Shown: positions 34,731 to 45,090, numbered from the stretch's first letter. The stretch: DNA of 64,000 bases from JBFLYO01 sp040756745 (GCA_040756745.1 JBFLYO010000012.1:1-64000), one strand, 5' to 3'. The notes: generated by a model not told the origin, from the letters alone. Numbers and translations: made by a program.

Positions 34731-34889
34731 GGTATGCCTCCTTTTTCGAATCGAAGCAAAGGCAGTGGATCAGAGAAGAATCTCGACGAGATCGCCTGGC
34801 AAAGAACAGGAAGTTCCGCGACGTGAGGCGGTGCGATGCCATGAATATACGTAGCCCCGCGGCCGATTTCAAGTTGCCCCCCTCTAATG

Positions 34890-34918
34890 TGGATTCTGTG
34901 CGGTTTCTTTGCTATCTT
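34890..34918 (+). promoter_or_regulatory. Weak candidate promoter of proS
   Basis: TGGATT (34890-34895), a 17-base spacer, TATCTT (34913-34918), about 43 bases before the proS ATG. Confidence 0.3.
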
Positions 34919-34960
34919 TGCAGGTTAAAACCTCGACACCAAGCCCCCAGATATGTTCCA

Positions 34961-36652
34961 ATGCGTTTAAGCAAAGGGTTCATCCCGACCGTGAAGGAAA
35001 CGCCGGCCGACGCCGTCATCCCCAGCCATCAGCTTATGATCAGAGCGGGAATGATCCGGGCTCTCGCTGCGGGGGTGTATACATTTCTCCCTCTTGGCCA
35101 TCGCGTGATGATGAAGGTTGCTCAGATCGTGCGAGAGGAAATGGACGCAATCGGGGGCCAGGAGTTCCACCTTCCCGCCCTGAGTCCTGTGGAACTGTGG
35201 CAGGAGACCGGCCGGGTGGAGGCGTTCGGCGATACCCTCTTTCACCTGAAAAACCGCCCCCTTGTGCTCGCCCCGACGCACGAGGAGGTAATTTGCTGGC
35301 TTGCGAAGAATCATATCTCTTCGTATAAGGACATGCCGCAGATCTGGTACCAGATCCAGACGAAGTTCCGAAACGAGCCCCGTCCACGGTCCGGCGTTCT
35401 TCGCGGCAGGCAGTTCCTGATGAAGGACAGCTACAGTCTTGACCGCTCCATGGAGGCACTCGATGTCTCATACGACCTCCACGCCAAGGCATATAGAAAG
35501 ATCTTTGCCCGCTGTGGACTCAGGTTCTTCGTTGTGGGAGCGTCAAGCGGGACGATGGGAGGCACCGGCTCACAGGAGTTCATGATGGAGTCGGATGCCG
35601 GCGAAGATGTGATCGCGCTATCGGAAGACGGGACATACGCGGCAAACGTAGAGGTGGCCACGTCCCGCGTTCCTGCTGTCGGACGAGTCGCACACACTAA
35701 GCCGGTTGAGGAAATCCATACCCCCAGCGTGAGGACAATCGACGAGCTTGCGCAATTCCTGAAGGTGGACGAGCAACGCCTCGCGAAGTCTGTGGTGTAC
35801 TGGGGAGGTGATAAGCCTCTCCTCGTGCTGATGGCGGGGAACGATGAACTCAATGAATCGAAGCTGCTGGCCGCCATCGGTGGCAATGTCCGCCCCATGG
35901 AGGCGGAAAGATTGATGGCACTGACGGGGGCGGATGGAGGATCTATCGGCCCGATCGGCTTAAGGGGATTCACGATTCTTGCAGACAAGCGGCTTGAGGG
36001 GGCCAACGGGCTGATCAGCGGCGCCAACAGGAACGACTATCACCTGGCCAACATCGATCTTGCGCGTGACTGTTCAATCGACGGGTACCATGACCTGCGC
36101 ACCGTGCAAGCCGGCGAGGACGCTCCCTATGGCGGCGGTAAGCTCAGGGTCGTAAAGGGGATAGAACTGGGACATATCTTTAAGCTGGGGACAAAGTATT
36201 CTGATGCGCTAAGGGCAAACTTCCTCGACGAAAACGGGCGTGAAGCCCCTATCGTGATGGGGAGCTACGGTATCGGGATCGAGAGGATTGTTGCCTGCCA
36301 CATCGAGCAGAACCACGACGCGAACGGCATCTTCTGGGACAAGACCATTGCGCCGTTTCACGTCCACCTGGTGGCCGTGACGGCACGAAGCAAGGAAGTC
36401 GTGGAAACCGCCGATGCACTGTACCGCGAGTTGCAGTCCGCCGGTCTTGAAGTGCTGTATGACGACCGCGTCGAAATCAGTCCGGGAGTCAAGTTTAAGG
36501 ATGCGGACCTCCTCGGTATGCCCTATCAGGTCATTGTGGGCGAGAAGAACCTTGCGAACGGAAAGATCGAAATCAAGACGAGGAAAACCGGTGAGCGGAC
36601 GCTTGTGGACAGGACGGGTCTTGTGGCCTCTGTCAGTTCGCTGCTTGCATGA
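34961..36652 (+). CDS. proS: Prolyl-tRNA synthetase (bacterial type with editing insert)
   Basis: 563 residues from the ATG at 34961. Class II motifs include QIQTKFRNEPRPRSGVLRGRQFLMKDSYSLD (in pieces) and the C-terminal GSYGIGIERIVACHIEQ. The YbaK-like editing insert lies at about 220-400 (VVYWGGDKPLLVLMAGNDELNESKL). A C-terminal anticodon domain ends in SSLLA. Charges tRNA-Pro. The longer frame upstream reads through the promoter region and is not used. Confidence 0.96.
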   Translation: MRLSKGFIPTVKETPADAVIPSHQLMIRAGMIRALAAGVYTFLPLGHRVMMKVAQIVREEMDAIGGQEFHLPALSPVELWQETGRVEAFGDTLFHLKNRPLVLAPTHEEVICWLAKNHISSYKDMPQIWYQIQTKFRNEPRPRSGVLRGRQFLMKDSYSLDRSMEALDVSYDLHAKAYRKIFARCGLRFFVVGASSGTMGGTGSQEFMMESDAGEDVIALSEDGTYAANVEVATSRVPAVGRVAHTKPVEEIHTPSVRTIDELAQFLKVDEQRLAKSVVYWGGDKPLLVLMAGNDELNESKLLAAIGGNVRPMEAERLMALTGADGGSIGPIGLRGFTILADKRLEGANGLISGANRNDYHLANIDLARDCSIDGYHDLRTVQAGEDAPYGGGKLRVVKGIELGHIFKLGTKYSDALRANFLDENGREAPIVMGSYGIGIERIVACHIEQNHDANGIFWDKTIAPFHVHLVAVTARSKEVVETADALYRELQSAGLEVLYDDRVEISPGVKFKDADLLGMPYQVIVGEKNLANGKIEIKTRKTGERTLVDRTGLVASVSSLLA

Positions 36653-36663
36653 AAGGACATCAC

Positions 36664-38085
36664 ATGACTTCTGCAAAATTCCTTGTCGGCGGCGAATGGA
36701 GAGGGTCAACGATCAAGCGGCAGGTCTTCAATCCGTACCAGGGTGCGCCGGTGCACGAGGTATGCCAGGCGTCGTCGAAAGATATCGACGATGCCATTAC
36801 CGCCGCCGAGGAGGCTTTCCATGAAACGCGCCGGCTCACATCGCACGAACGTTCGTCGGTTCTTGCCCAGTGCGCACGCAAGGTTGAGGAGCGGAAAGAG
36901 GATTTTGCGCAAATGATCACGCGCGAGACCGGGAAACCCATTTCCTTCTCGCGGGCAGAAGTCGCCAGGGCAGTCTTCACGTTGACGACCTCGGCTGAGG
37001 AGGCCAAGAGGATAGAAGGGAGCATGATCCCTCTCGATGTCGCCCCCGACAATGCCGGCCGGACGGCGCTCGTCCGGCGTTTTCCCCTTGGAGTGATCGG
37101 CGCGATCACACCGTTCAACTTCCCACTGAACCTGGTCGTTCATAAGCTCGGGCCGGCCGTTGCATCGGGCAATACGGTGGTGCTGAAACCATCATCCAGT
37201 GCGCCGGTGACAGCCCTCCTCCTGGGAGAGATTCTTGACTCAACGTCCTTCCCCAAGGGTGGTGTTAATATTGTACCCTGTCTTGGAAGTGAGGCGGAAC
37301 AACTCATTACGGATAAAAGAGTTAAGCTGCTCAGTTTCACGGGAAGTCCGGTTGTCGGCTGGGGCATGAAGGCAAGGGCGACACGGAAACGCGTTGTGCT
37401 TGAGCTGGGCGGGAACGCGGGAGTGATCGTGGCAGGCGACGCGAATCTGGACCACGCCCTGAGGCGCATCGTTCAGGGAGCATTCGGCAATGCGGGACAG
37501 TCGTGCATCTCGGTTCAGCGCATCTACGTTCATGAATCGGTTGCCGACAGCTTCACCGAAAAACTGGTCAAGATGACAAAATCCCTCGCGGTGGGCGATC
37601 CGATGAATGACCGCACAATCGTGGGGCCCATGATTGACGAACAGGCCGCTCGCCGGGCCGAGACGTGGGTCCGGGAAGCGGTGGAGGCCGGTGCGGAGCT
37701 CCTTTGCGGAGGAGGACGCAATGGAGCAGTCCTTGAGCCTACAATCCTTTCTGGAGTTGATCCGGCTCAGAAAGTGAGCTGCCAGGAGGTTTTCGCACCC
37801 GTGGTCACACTCGATCGTTACACAGATTTTCAAGAGGCGGTGGAGAGAATCAACGCGTCGGCCTTCGGACTCCAGGCGGGGATCTTCACGAGCAATGCGG
37901 CAGACATCTTTTATGCATATCGGGAGCTTGAGGTGGGAGGAGTCATTGTGAACGACTCGTCGTCGTACCGGATGGACAACATGCCGTACGGTGGAGTAAA
38001 GGAGTCCGGTCTCGGTCGTGAGGGCGTTCGATCAGCAATTGAGGAGATGATGGAGCTGAAACTCCTCGCATTGAACTTCGGTTGA
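36664..38085 (+). CDS. NAD(P)-dependent aldehyde dehydrogenase
   Basis: 473 residues, full ALDH family length. Catalytic Cys281 in FGNAGQSC, general base Glu247 in LELGGNAGV, cofactor motifs FNFPLNL, KPSSSAP and FTGS. It oxidises an aldehyde to an acid; the group includes lactaldehyde and non-phosphorylating glyceraldehyde-3-phosphate enzymes, and the substrate cannot be told. ATG 36664 has AAAGGA upstream; an in-frame ATG at 36649 overlaps the proS stop. Confidence 0.93.
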   Translation: MTSAKFLVGGEWRGSTIKRQVFNPYQGAPVHEVCQASSKDIDDAITAAEEAFHETRRLTSHERSSVLAQCARKVEERKEDFAQMITRETGKPISFSRAEVARAVFTLTTSAEEAKRIEGSMIPLDVAPDNAGRTALVRRFPLGVIGAITPFNFPLNLVVHKLGPAVASGNTVVLKPSSSAPVTALLLGEILDSTSFPKGGVNIVPCLGSEAEQLITDKRVKLLSFTGSPVVGWGMKARATRKRVVLELGGNAGVIVAGDANLDHALRRIVQGAFGNAGQSCISVQRIYVHESVADSFTEKLVKMTKSLAVGDPMNDRTIVGPMIDEQAARRAETWVREAVEAGAELLCGGGRNGAVLEPTILSGVDPAQKVSCQEVFAPVVTLDRYTDFQEAVERINASAFGLQAGIFTSNAADIFYAYRELEVGGVIVNDSSSYRMDNMPYGGVKESGLGREGVRSAIEEMMELKLLALNFG

Positions 38086-38200
38086 ATCTGCGCAATGTTT
38101 CCTCTCATTCACAATCGATAAGCGACTTCAGTTCAGCTGAACTCTGGGGGAAGCGGTCCGCTCGTTGCACAAATTGTTCATAAGTTTGTGATTTCCCCCC

Positions 38201-38229
38201 TTGATTTTCGGCGGCCGCGTGTCTACCAT
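38201..38229 (+). promoter_or_regulatory. Candidate promoter of dnaE
   Basis: TTGATT (38201-38206), a 17-base spacer, TACCAT (38224-38229), giving a short leader to the ATG at 38253. Confidence 0.5.
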
Positions 38230-38252
38230 ACCCCGTTTCCGATCACGACGCA

Positions 38253-41200
38253 ATGTCCCGCTTCGTCCATCTCCATAATCATTCCCACTACAGCCTGCTC
38301 GATGCTGCGTGTACCGTGGACGACCTCGTCCAGGCGGCGGTGGAGAACAACATGCCCGCTGTGGCGCTCACTGACCACGGTGTGCTTTTCGGCGCAATCG
38401 AATTCTTCAAGAAAGCAACGAGGGCCGGCATTAAACCGATCGTGGGCATGGAGGCGTACGTTGTCACGAAAGGGAGCCGCCTCGACCGTTCCCGGCAAGA
38501 GACGGAATCAGGAGGAAGCCGGGCGAGCTATCACCATCTGGTACTCCTGGCAAAGGATGAGACAGGGTACCGCAATCTGATGAAGCTCTGCACGATCGGC
38601 CATCTCGAGGGCTTCTATTCCAAGCCGCGGATCGACACAGACGTGCTCCGGGAGCATCGCGAAGGACTTGTGGCGCTCTCCGCATGTGCAGGAGGGGTAG
38701 TGTCGGCACACCTGGCGGCCGGGAGGGACGCGGACGCCCATGAAGCAGCGCAGATTTACAAGGAGATCTTTGGCGAGGATTTCTACGTTGAAATCCAGAA
38801 TCACGGGATCGACAGGGAACGCGTCGTGCGCGAGAAGGCTCCTCCCCTTGCACGGGAACTCGGACTGAAACTGATCTGCACGAACGACGTTCACTACATC
38901 AGGCATGAGCATGCGATGGCGCATAATATCATGCTCTTCATCCCGGATGCGAGCAGCACGGTGACGCCGGATTACACCCAGCTGAGATATCAGACCGACC
39001 AGGCCTACTTCAAGTCGGAGCGTGAAATGGTCGCCCTCTTCAAGGATTACCCCGAGGCGATCGAATCGACGCTTGAGGTGGCGTCGAAGTGTAATCTGAA
39101 GCTGGATCTGAAGACCAACCATATGCCGCAATTCCCGATCCCACAGGATGCGGGAGTGGCGACATTGAATGAATACTTTGAAAACCTGGCGCGTAAGGGC
39201 TTTGCGCGGCGCTATCCGAATGCCGACCAGGCGCTGATCGATCGCCTGGAGCATGAAATAGGCGTGATCAAGGGGATGGGGTATGCGGGGTATTTCCTGA
39301 TCGTGCAGGATTTCATCAGGGCTGCCAGGGAGATGGGGGTCTTTGTGGGTCCCGGGCGCGGGAGCGCAGCCGGCAGCGTGGTGTCGTATGCGCTGCAGAT
39401 CACCAATGTTGACCCGATCAAATACGGGCTGCTGTTCGAACGCTTCCTGAATCCTGACCGGATCAGCATGCCCGACATAGACGTGGATTTCTCCGATACC
39501 AAGCGAGACCTGGTTATCAAGTACGTGCGGGACAAGTACGGGGAAGAATCCGTCTCCCAGATCATCACCTTTGGGACACTCTCGTCGCGCGCCGTGCTGA
39601 AAGATGTCGGTCGGGTGCTGGGAATTCCGCTCCCGACTCTCGAATCGATCACAAAGTTGATCCCCGTGGAACAGGGGAAGGTGCGCCCGCTTGCGGATGC
39701 CCTGGAGAAGATCCCCGAACTGCGCTGGGTCCGCGAGAGCACCGACCCAAGGTTTAAGACCCTCGTTGAGGCGTCTCTCGTCCTGGAAGGGATGAACCGG
39801 AACGCAGGGATGCATGCCGCGGGCGTCGTGATTGCCCCGGGGAACATCAGCGACTACGTCCCGCTGTACAAGACTCCCGCCACCGAGGTCATGACACAGT
39901 ACAACATGAAGGACCTCGAGACGGTCGGGTTGTTGAAAATGGACTTCCTCGGCCTCCGGACGCTTTCCGTCATCGAACGGTGTCTGAGGATGGTGAAAGA
40001 AAACCACGGCATTGTTGTCGATCTCGACGCCATTCCGGAGGATGATGCAAAGACCTTTGAAGTCTTTGCGCGCGGCGACACTGTTGGCGTCTTCCAGTTT
40101 GAAAGCTCCGGTATGGCCGACTGGCTGCGCCGGCTGCGCCCCAACAGCATCTCCGACCTCGTGGCGATGAATGCCCTCTATCGCCCGGGGCCGATGGAGA
40201 TGATCGGCGACTTCATCGCGCGGAAACTCGGCACCCAGCCCATCACATATGTCCATCCCGGTCTTGAACCCATCCTGAAAGAGACCTACGGCGTCATCGT
40301 CTATCAGGAGCAGGTCATGAGGATTGCGAGCGAGGTGGCCGGACTGACGCTTGCGAAGGCGGACCTCATGCGCCGCGCGATGGGGAAGAAGGACAAGCGC
40401 CTGATGGCAGAGATGAAGAAGGAATTCATCGAAGGCGCGGCCGCACGCGGCACGGCACGGGGAACGGCGGGGGAGATCTTTGATCTCATTGAGAAATTTG
40501 CCTCCTACGGCTTCAACAAATCCCACAGCGTCGCCTATTCAGTTATCGCCTATCAGACCGCATACCTGAAGGCGCATTATCCGGCGGAGTTCATGGCGGC
40601 AAATCTCTCGTCTGAAATCGGAAACACGGACAAGATCGTCAAACTGATCGATGAGTGCCGTCGCATGGGGATCGATGTCCTGCCCCCTGATGTCAACGAG
40701 AGTGCCAGTGATTTCAACGTCGTGGGGGAGAGAATCCGGTTCGGCCTGTGCGCTATCAAGAACGTGGGAGAGAGCGCCATCGAGACCGTGATCCGGGGAC
40801 GAGTGGAGAAGGGAGGATTTGACAATCTGTTCGATTTCTGCAGGCGGGTGGACCTCCGGCTGGTGAACAAGAAGTGCCTGGAGAGTCTTGTTCAGGCGGG
40901 AGCGTTTGACTCGATGGGGACGAACAGAGCCATGTTCATGGAGAACCTCGAGCGAGCTGCAGCGTACGGCCAGGCAGCGCAGCAGAGCGAAAGCAGCGGA
41001 CAATCCACGCTGTTCGACAGCGGCACCTCGGCGACACGTGCACCTACGATCTATCCCACCATGACTCCGGTCGAGCCGTGGGCAGAATTCGAAAAACTGA
41101 CCCGCGAGAAGGCGGTGCTTGGCTTCTATGTCTCGGGGCACCCGCTCCTGAAGTTCGAGGAGGAGATCCGTCAGTACTCGACGGTTCGGCTGGGTGACCC

Positions 41201-41717
41201 GTCGACGTTTGCCACCGCTGCGACTGTCCGCGCAGCCGGCATCGTGACGAGCGTGAAGAAAAAGGTCGACAAGAGAAACAACATGATGGCGTTCGTCGGC
41301 CTCGAAGATTTTACGGGAAAAGGGGAGTGCGTTGTCTTTGCCGACCCCTACGCGAAATACCAGGACCTCCTTCGCCCGGATGCCATGGTAATGGTGGTGG
41401 GAAGGGGGGAACCGAATGGCGAATCGCTGAAGATCCTGGTGAACGACGTCGTGCCGATGGACAAGGCGAGGGAAAAGTTTACGAAAAGCGTTATCTTGTC
41501 CATCGATGTCAGCGCGATCCGGGAACAGACGATCGTTCGGCTCAGAGAGATAATCGAGGAACATACGGGCACCTGCCCGTGTTATTTCAGCGTACGGAAC
41601 GCGCAGTCCACGACGATGTTTCAGACCCGGCGGTTCAGCGTGGAACCGTCCGGACAGTTTGTCGAGGAGATCCGGCAAGCACTTGGGCCGGACTGCATCC
41701 GGTTCGTCAGCCAGTAG
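38253..41717 (+). CDS. dnaE: DNA polymerase III alpha subunit
   Basis: 1154 residues. N-terminal PHP domain (VHLHNHSHYSLLDAA, ALTDHGVLFGAIEF), palm with MPDIDVDFSD, GPGRGSAAGSVVSY, the RPGPMEMIGDFI region and NKSHSVAYSVIAYQTAYLKAHYP (in pieces), helix-hairpin-helix segment and an OB domain near 980-1070 (RAAGIVTSVKKKVDKRNN). It is the replicative polymerase. The frame ends 64 bases before trxA. Confidence 0.97.
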   Translation: MSRFVHLHNHSHYSLLDAACTVDDLVQAAVENNMPAVALTDHGVLFGAIEFFKKATRAGIKPIVGMEAYVVTKGSRLDRSRQETESGGSRASYHHLVLLAKDETGYRNLMKLCTIGHLEGFYSKPRIDTDVLREHREGLVALSACAGGVVSAHLAAGRDADAHEAAQIYKEIFGEDFYVEIQNHGIDRERVVREKAPPLARELGLKLICTNDVHYIRHEHAMAHNIMLFIPDASSTVTPDYTQLRYQTDQAYFKSEREMVALFKDYPEAIESTLEVASKCNLKLDLKTNHMPQFPIPQDAGVATLNEYFENLARKGFARRYPNADQALIDRLEHEIGVIKGMGYAGYFLIVQDFIRAAREMGVFVGPGRGSAAGSVVSYALQITNVDPIKYGLLFERFLNPDRISMPDIDVDFSDTKRDLVIKYVRDKYGEESVSQIITFGTLSSRAVLKDVGRVLGIPLPTLESITKLIPVEQGKVRPLADALEKIPELRWVRESTDPRFKTLVEASLVLEGMNRNAGMHAAGVVIAPGNISDYVPLYKTPATEVMTQYNMKDLETVGLLKMDFLGLRTLSVIERCLRMVKENHGIVVDLDAIPEDDAKTFEVFARGDTVGVFQFESSGMADWLRRLRPNSISDLVAMNALYRPGPMEMIGDFIARKLGTQPITYVHPGLEPILKETYGVIVYQEQVMRIASEVAGLTLAKADLMRRAMGKKDKRLMAEMKKEFIEGAAARGTARGTAGEIFDLIEKFASYGFNKSHSVAYSVIAYQTAYLKAHYPAEFMAANLSSEIGNTDKIVKLIDECRRMGIDVLPPDVNESASDFNVVGERIRFGLCAIKNVGESAIETVIRGRVEKGGFDNLFDFCRRVDLRLVNKKCLESLVQAGAFDSMGTNRAMFMENLERAAAYGQAAQQSESSGQSTLFDSGTSATRAPTIYPTMTPVEPWAEFEKLTREKAVLGFYVSGHPLLKFEEEIRQYSTVRLGDPSTFATAATVRAAGIVTSVKKKVDKRNNMMAFVGLEDFTGKGECVVFADPYAKYQDLLRPDAMVMVVGRGEPNGESLKILVNDVVPMDKAREKFTKSVILSIDVSAIREQTIVRLREIIEEHTGTCPCYFSVRNAQSTTMFQTRRFSVEPSGQFVEEIRQALGPDCIRFVSQ

Positions 41718-41781
41718 TCATTCACGCGTATACCGTTCACCCCAGCGCGCATTCCAGTCGCGCAGCGAGGAAGGAGAATGC

Positions 41782-42111
41782 ATGAAACCAATTGAAATCA
41801 CCGACGCAAATTTCCAGAAAGAGGTGATCGAGTCCACCGTGCCTGTCCTGGTGGATTTCTGGGCAGTGTGGTGTGGCCCGTGCAAAATGATCGCCCCCGT
41901 TGTGGAGGAGATCGCGTCGGAGTATCAGGGGAAGCTCAAGGTTGGCAAATTCGACGTGGACAACAATCCCGAAATGCCCATGAAGTTCGGCATCAGGAGC
42001 ATTCCGACCCTGATGGTCTTCAAAGGAGGAAAAGTGGTCGAACAGATTATCGGCGCCATGCCCAAACGTAGCTTGCTCGATAAAGTGACTCCGCATATCA
42101 CCGTCAACTAA
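41782..42111 (+). CDS. trxA: Thioredoxin
   Basis: 109 residues with active site WAVWCGPCKM and cis-proline RSIPTLMVF. AAGGAG precedes the ATG at 41782. A cytoplasmic disulphide reductase. The next gene's GTG starts immediately after its stop. Confidence 0.96.
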   Translation: MKPIEITDANFQKEVIESTVPVLVDFWAVWCGPCKMIAPVVEEIASEYQGKLKVGKFDVDNNPEMPMKFGIRSIPTLMVFKGGKVVEQIIGAMPKRSLLDKVTPHITVN

Positions 42112-42654
42112 GTGAGTCGATTTCAGCGTCATAAACGGAGGCCCGGATGCCATCGGCAGCCGGGCCTCACTCATTTTGTCACCGCGCTTCTTGCCGTTAT
42201 CGTGTTGTCGCAAGGTCCGGGGTGTTCCAGCAAGCCGCCCCTCGTCCCCGAGCAGATCGCCGGTCTCCACCGCGTGTCGTTGACCTCCGGCGAGGCGGCG
42301 CGCCAGATTGTCGACAGAATGCACGGCAAGGATGTGACTCCGTCGGAGAACTATATCGCGCAGTATGAAGGCGAAGGTGGCAGGAAGGGAACCCTGTACT
42401 GCTCGGTGTACGCTGACGAGGCGAAGGCCGAGCGGGTGCGGAAGCTGATGCGCGACCTGATTGGGAAGGGAGAGTCACCCTTCAGAGCATCGCAGGCATT
42501 TCTTGTGGAAGGAACCGAAGTGAGCCGGTGCGAGGGTCTCGGCGAGTATCATTGCTTCTTCGCCACGGGGAGGTTACTCTACTGGACCGCGGCTCCACAG
42601 GGAGATGCCGCTCGGATGGCTCAGGAGATCATCGACCGTCTGCGGCGGCGTTAG
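42112..42654 (+). CDS. Probable exported protein of unknown function
   Basis: 180 residues from a GTG abutting the trxA stop. N-terminal basic region, then hydrophobic FVTALLAVIVLSQGPGCSS, a possible lipoprotein signal although the residues before Cys38 are not a canonical lipobox. The mature part contains YEGEGGRKGTLYCSVYAD and three further Cys (LYC, RCEG, YHCF). No family recognised. Translationally coupled to thioredoxin, which may hint at a redox link (inference). Overlaps the acyltransferase gene convergently. Confidence 0.72.
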   Translation: MSRFQRHKRRPGCHRQPGLTHFVTALLAVIVLSQGPGCSSKPPLVPEQIAGLHRVSLTSGEAARQIVDRMHGKDVTPSENYIAQYEGEGGRKGTLYCSVYADEAKAERVRKLMRDLIGKGESPFRASQAFLVEGTEVSRCEGLGEYHCFFATGRLLYWTAAPQGDAARMAQEIIDRLRRR

Positions 42655-43426
42655 CGACGGCAGGGTGTGGTGGGAAGGCGTCAACCGCGGCGGCCTCAAC
42701 CCCCCGGAGCTCTGCAACCTGGCGTACAATCATGTTGCGGATCCGGGCGCACAGCTGCGGCGTATCTGCTGTTGTCAGCCCGGCAGTTTCCACAGGCGGA
42801 AGCACGCGCAGCCTGATGTCGAGCGCGGGCCCGAATCTCCAGCTCTTTTTCGGCAGGCAATTACTCGACCCTTCAACAACCAGAGGGAGGACCGGTACTC
42901 CTGCCGTGATGGCAAGATGAAATGCCCCTTCGTTGAATCGACCCACACGGCCGTCAGGCGAACGCGTACCCTCGGGAAAGAACATCACGGAGCACCGTTC
43001 CTGAAGGAATCGGTTCGCCGCAAGCAACATCCGGGCTCCGCTCCGCCTGTCGGCGCGGTCCACCGGAATATCGCCCGCCAACCGCATCAACCACCCGACC
43101 ACCGGCAACTGGAAGAGTTCCACCTTTGCCACCCACTTCATTTCCCAGGGGAGGTGGGCAATGATCGGGATGTCTGCCATTGACTGGTGGTTGCTCACGA
43201 CGACATACGGTCGCCGGGGATCGGAAATTGCCACCCCGTCACGATGCACCTTCCACGACGGATTGACCTTCGTCATCGCAACGCCAAGCAGTCGGAACCA
43301 GCGACCGGTCCTGTATCGGACGGGGTCCCTGTCGGTGAGCCGAATGATCGCGAGGAGCGGAAGCCAGAGAAGGATGAGAAGAGCGACCGCGCCCCACACC
43401 CACAGTGATCGGAGAGTCGCCGCCAT
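42629..43426 (-). CDS. 1-acyl-sn-glycerol-3-phosphate acyltransferase (PlsC type)
   Basis: 265 residues from the ATG at 43426. N-terminal membrane helix, then SNHQSMADIP (HX4D catalytic motif), FPEGTRSPDG, and VPVLPLVVEG, the standard blocks of the PlsC family. It acylates lysophosphatidic acid in phospholipid synthesis. The longer frame to 43552 has no supporting start signal. Convergent 26-base overlap with the preceding gene. Confidence 0.92.
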   Translation of the reverse strand: MAATLRSLWVWGAVALLILLWLPLLAIIRLTDRDPVRYRTGRWFRLLGVAMTKVNPSWKVHRDGVAISDPRRPYVVVSNHQSMADIPIIAHLPWEMKWVAKVELFQLPVVGWLMRLAGDIPVDRADRRSGARMLLAANRFLQERCSVMFFPEGTRSPDGRVGRFNEGAFHLAITAGVPVLPLVVEGSSNCLPKKSWRFGPALDIRLRVLPPVETAGLTTADTPQLCARIRNMIVRQVAELRGVEAAAVDAFPPHPAVANAAADGR

Positions 43427-43607
43427 GACACCAGAAGGTAGGCACTTTTTGTGTCCGGTTCCAGCTTGAATCCCGTCCCTGTACGCTCCGCGAACACTGA
43501 AACTGTCGCTGAATGGAACTTTACCTCGCAGTTGGAAGTTTAACCTGCACACGCCGAATCCCGGCGCCCGCTGGAGCAGATCAACTCATGGTACAAGGAA
43601 GATTGAC

Positions 43608-44192
43608 ATGGTGCATCAGTTGGCACTCTGGGTTGCCGCAGCGGTCGCCGCGGCAACCCCGGCATCGAGCCAGATCGTCTGGAAGCTCGATAAAGCGCAC
43701 AGCAGCATTAAATTCTCCGTGGCCCACCTGGTCATTTCGGAGGTCACGGGGGTGTTCAGAGATTTTGATGTTTCGCTGACCGCGGGAGCCGAAGATTTCT
43801 CGGATGCGACGCTTACGGTCACAGTCAAGGCGGCAAGCATCTCGACCGACAATGAGCGAAGAGACAACCACCTGAAGTCGGAGGACTTCCTGGACGCGGA
43901 GCATTTCCCTGAAATCACCTTCAAGAGCACGTCGGTGGAAAAGACCGGAGAGAACATATACCGCATTCCCGGCGACCTTACCATCCGTGGAATAACCCGA
44001 CCGGTGGTGCTGACAGCAGAGCGAAAAGGTATCGTCGAAATGCGCGGGCGTACGATCGTTGCATTCTCCGCCTCGACGGAGATCAATCGCTTCGACTACG
44101 ACGTACGATGGGACGCGAAAATCGAGACCGGGGGGCTCATCGCAGGCGACAAAGTGAAGATCGAAATCACCTACGAAGGGATCAGACAATAA
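43608..44192 (+). CDS. YceI family periplasmic lipid-binding protein
   Basis: 194 residues. Signal peptide of about 21 residues ending ASS; mature part begins QIVWKLDKAHSSIKFSVAHLVISEV, followed by DNHLKSEDFLDAEHFPEITFKS and GDLTIRGITRPV (in pieces), which are YceI hallmarks. A lipocalin-like barrel that binds isoprenoid lipids. GGAAG precedes the start. Confidence 0.93.
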   Translation: MVHQLALWVAAAVAAATPASSQIVWKLDKAHSSIKFSVAHLVISEVTGVFRDFDVSLTAGAEDFSDATLTVTVKAASISTDNERRDNHLKSEDFLDAEHFPEITFKSTSVEKTGENIYRIPGDLTIRGITRPVVLTAERKGIVEMRGRTIVAFSASTEINRFDYDVRWDAKIETGGLIAGDKVKIEITYEGIRQ

Positions 44193-44211
44193 CGTGAGGT
44201 GGTGATCCTGC

Positions 44212-45090
44212 ATGTCGTTGCCGCTCGGGACAGGCATTGAAAGCGTCCGGCTGAGAGTCGCTGACCTCCGCCGGACGTTGCGCTTCTACCATGACATTCT
44301 GGGTTTTGTGGAGACTTCCCGCCCAGAGCACCATCGCGGCCTCTCCGCGAGGATTGACAGTCCGCCACTGCTCATTTTGGAAGAGTCACGCGATGCGTCA
44401 CGTCCGCCCCGTCCCACGGCAGGTTTGTATCACGCTGCGATAAGGTTTCCGAGTCGTGGCGCCCTTGGTGCGGCCGTTCGCCGGGTGATCAGGGCCGAGC
44501 ACCCGCTGCATGGCGCGGCCGATCATCTCGTCAGCGAAGCCGTGTACATGACGGACCCGGAGGGAAACGGCATCGAGCTCTATGTGGACAGACCACGAGA
44601 AGAGTGGCGATGGGACGGTGAGCAAATCGCGATGGCGACGGATCCTCTGGACCTTCAAAGTCTGCTGGATGAGCCGGACGCCATCGCGCTGGAGCGGGAA
44701 TCGATCTCCGACGGGACCGACATTGGACACATTCATCTCCAGGTCTCAGACCTCCGACAGTCTGAAGAGTTCTATTCAGGAATCCTCGGCTTCGAAGTCA
44801 TGCAGCGTTCGTATCCCGGTGCCCTCTTCCTCTCGGCGGGGCGATACCATCACCATATCGGCCTGAACATCTGGGGAGGGCGCGGCATCCTCCCGCTGCC
44901 CACCGGTGCGTTGGGCCTTGTATCCTTCCGCGTCAGAATTCCCGGCGGCGAAGAATGGCGGGCGCTATGCGAGCGATCAGACACTTTGAGGGTCAGACAG
45001 CCCGCAGAGAGAGCGGCCGGGGATCCCCCGATTCTTTCACTTACAGATCCAAACGGCATCGCCATCGAACTACTCGCAGCACCGCGCTGA
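44212..45090 (+). CDS. Two-domain VOC (glyoxalase/dioxygenase-type) protein
   Basis: 292 residues with two VOC modules: RLRVADLRRTLRFYHDILGF (about 12-31) through DPEGNGIELYVDRP, and HIHLQVSDLRQSEEFYSGILGF through DPNGIAIELLAAP. Glu in GIEL and His in HIHL and YHAAI are likely metal ligands. The arrangement resembles CatE-type catechol 2,3-dioxygenases. Substrate unknown. Confidence 0.88.
   Translation: MSLPLGTGIESVRLRVADLRRTLRFYHDILGFVETSRPEHHRGLSARIDSPPLLILEESRDASRPPRPTAGLYHAAIRFPSRGALGAAVRRVIRAEHPLHGAADHLVSEAVYMTDPEGNGIELYVDRPREEWRWDGEQIAMATDPLDLQSLLDEPDAIALERESISDGTDIGHIHLQVSDLRQSEEFYSGILGFEVMQRSYPGALFLSAGRYHHHIGLNIWGGRGILPLPTGALGLVSFRVRIPGGEEWRALCERSDTLRVRQPAERAAGDPPILSLTDPNGIAIELLAAPR

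Noticed and set aside
34913..34920. TATCTTTG before proS as a Bacteroidetes -7 box
   Set aside because: No TTTG at the matching -33 distance, and other promoters in the window are of ordinary sigma-70 type.
38508..40526. 672-residue minus-strand open frame
   Set aside because: Antisense to dnaE with no recognisable motif.
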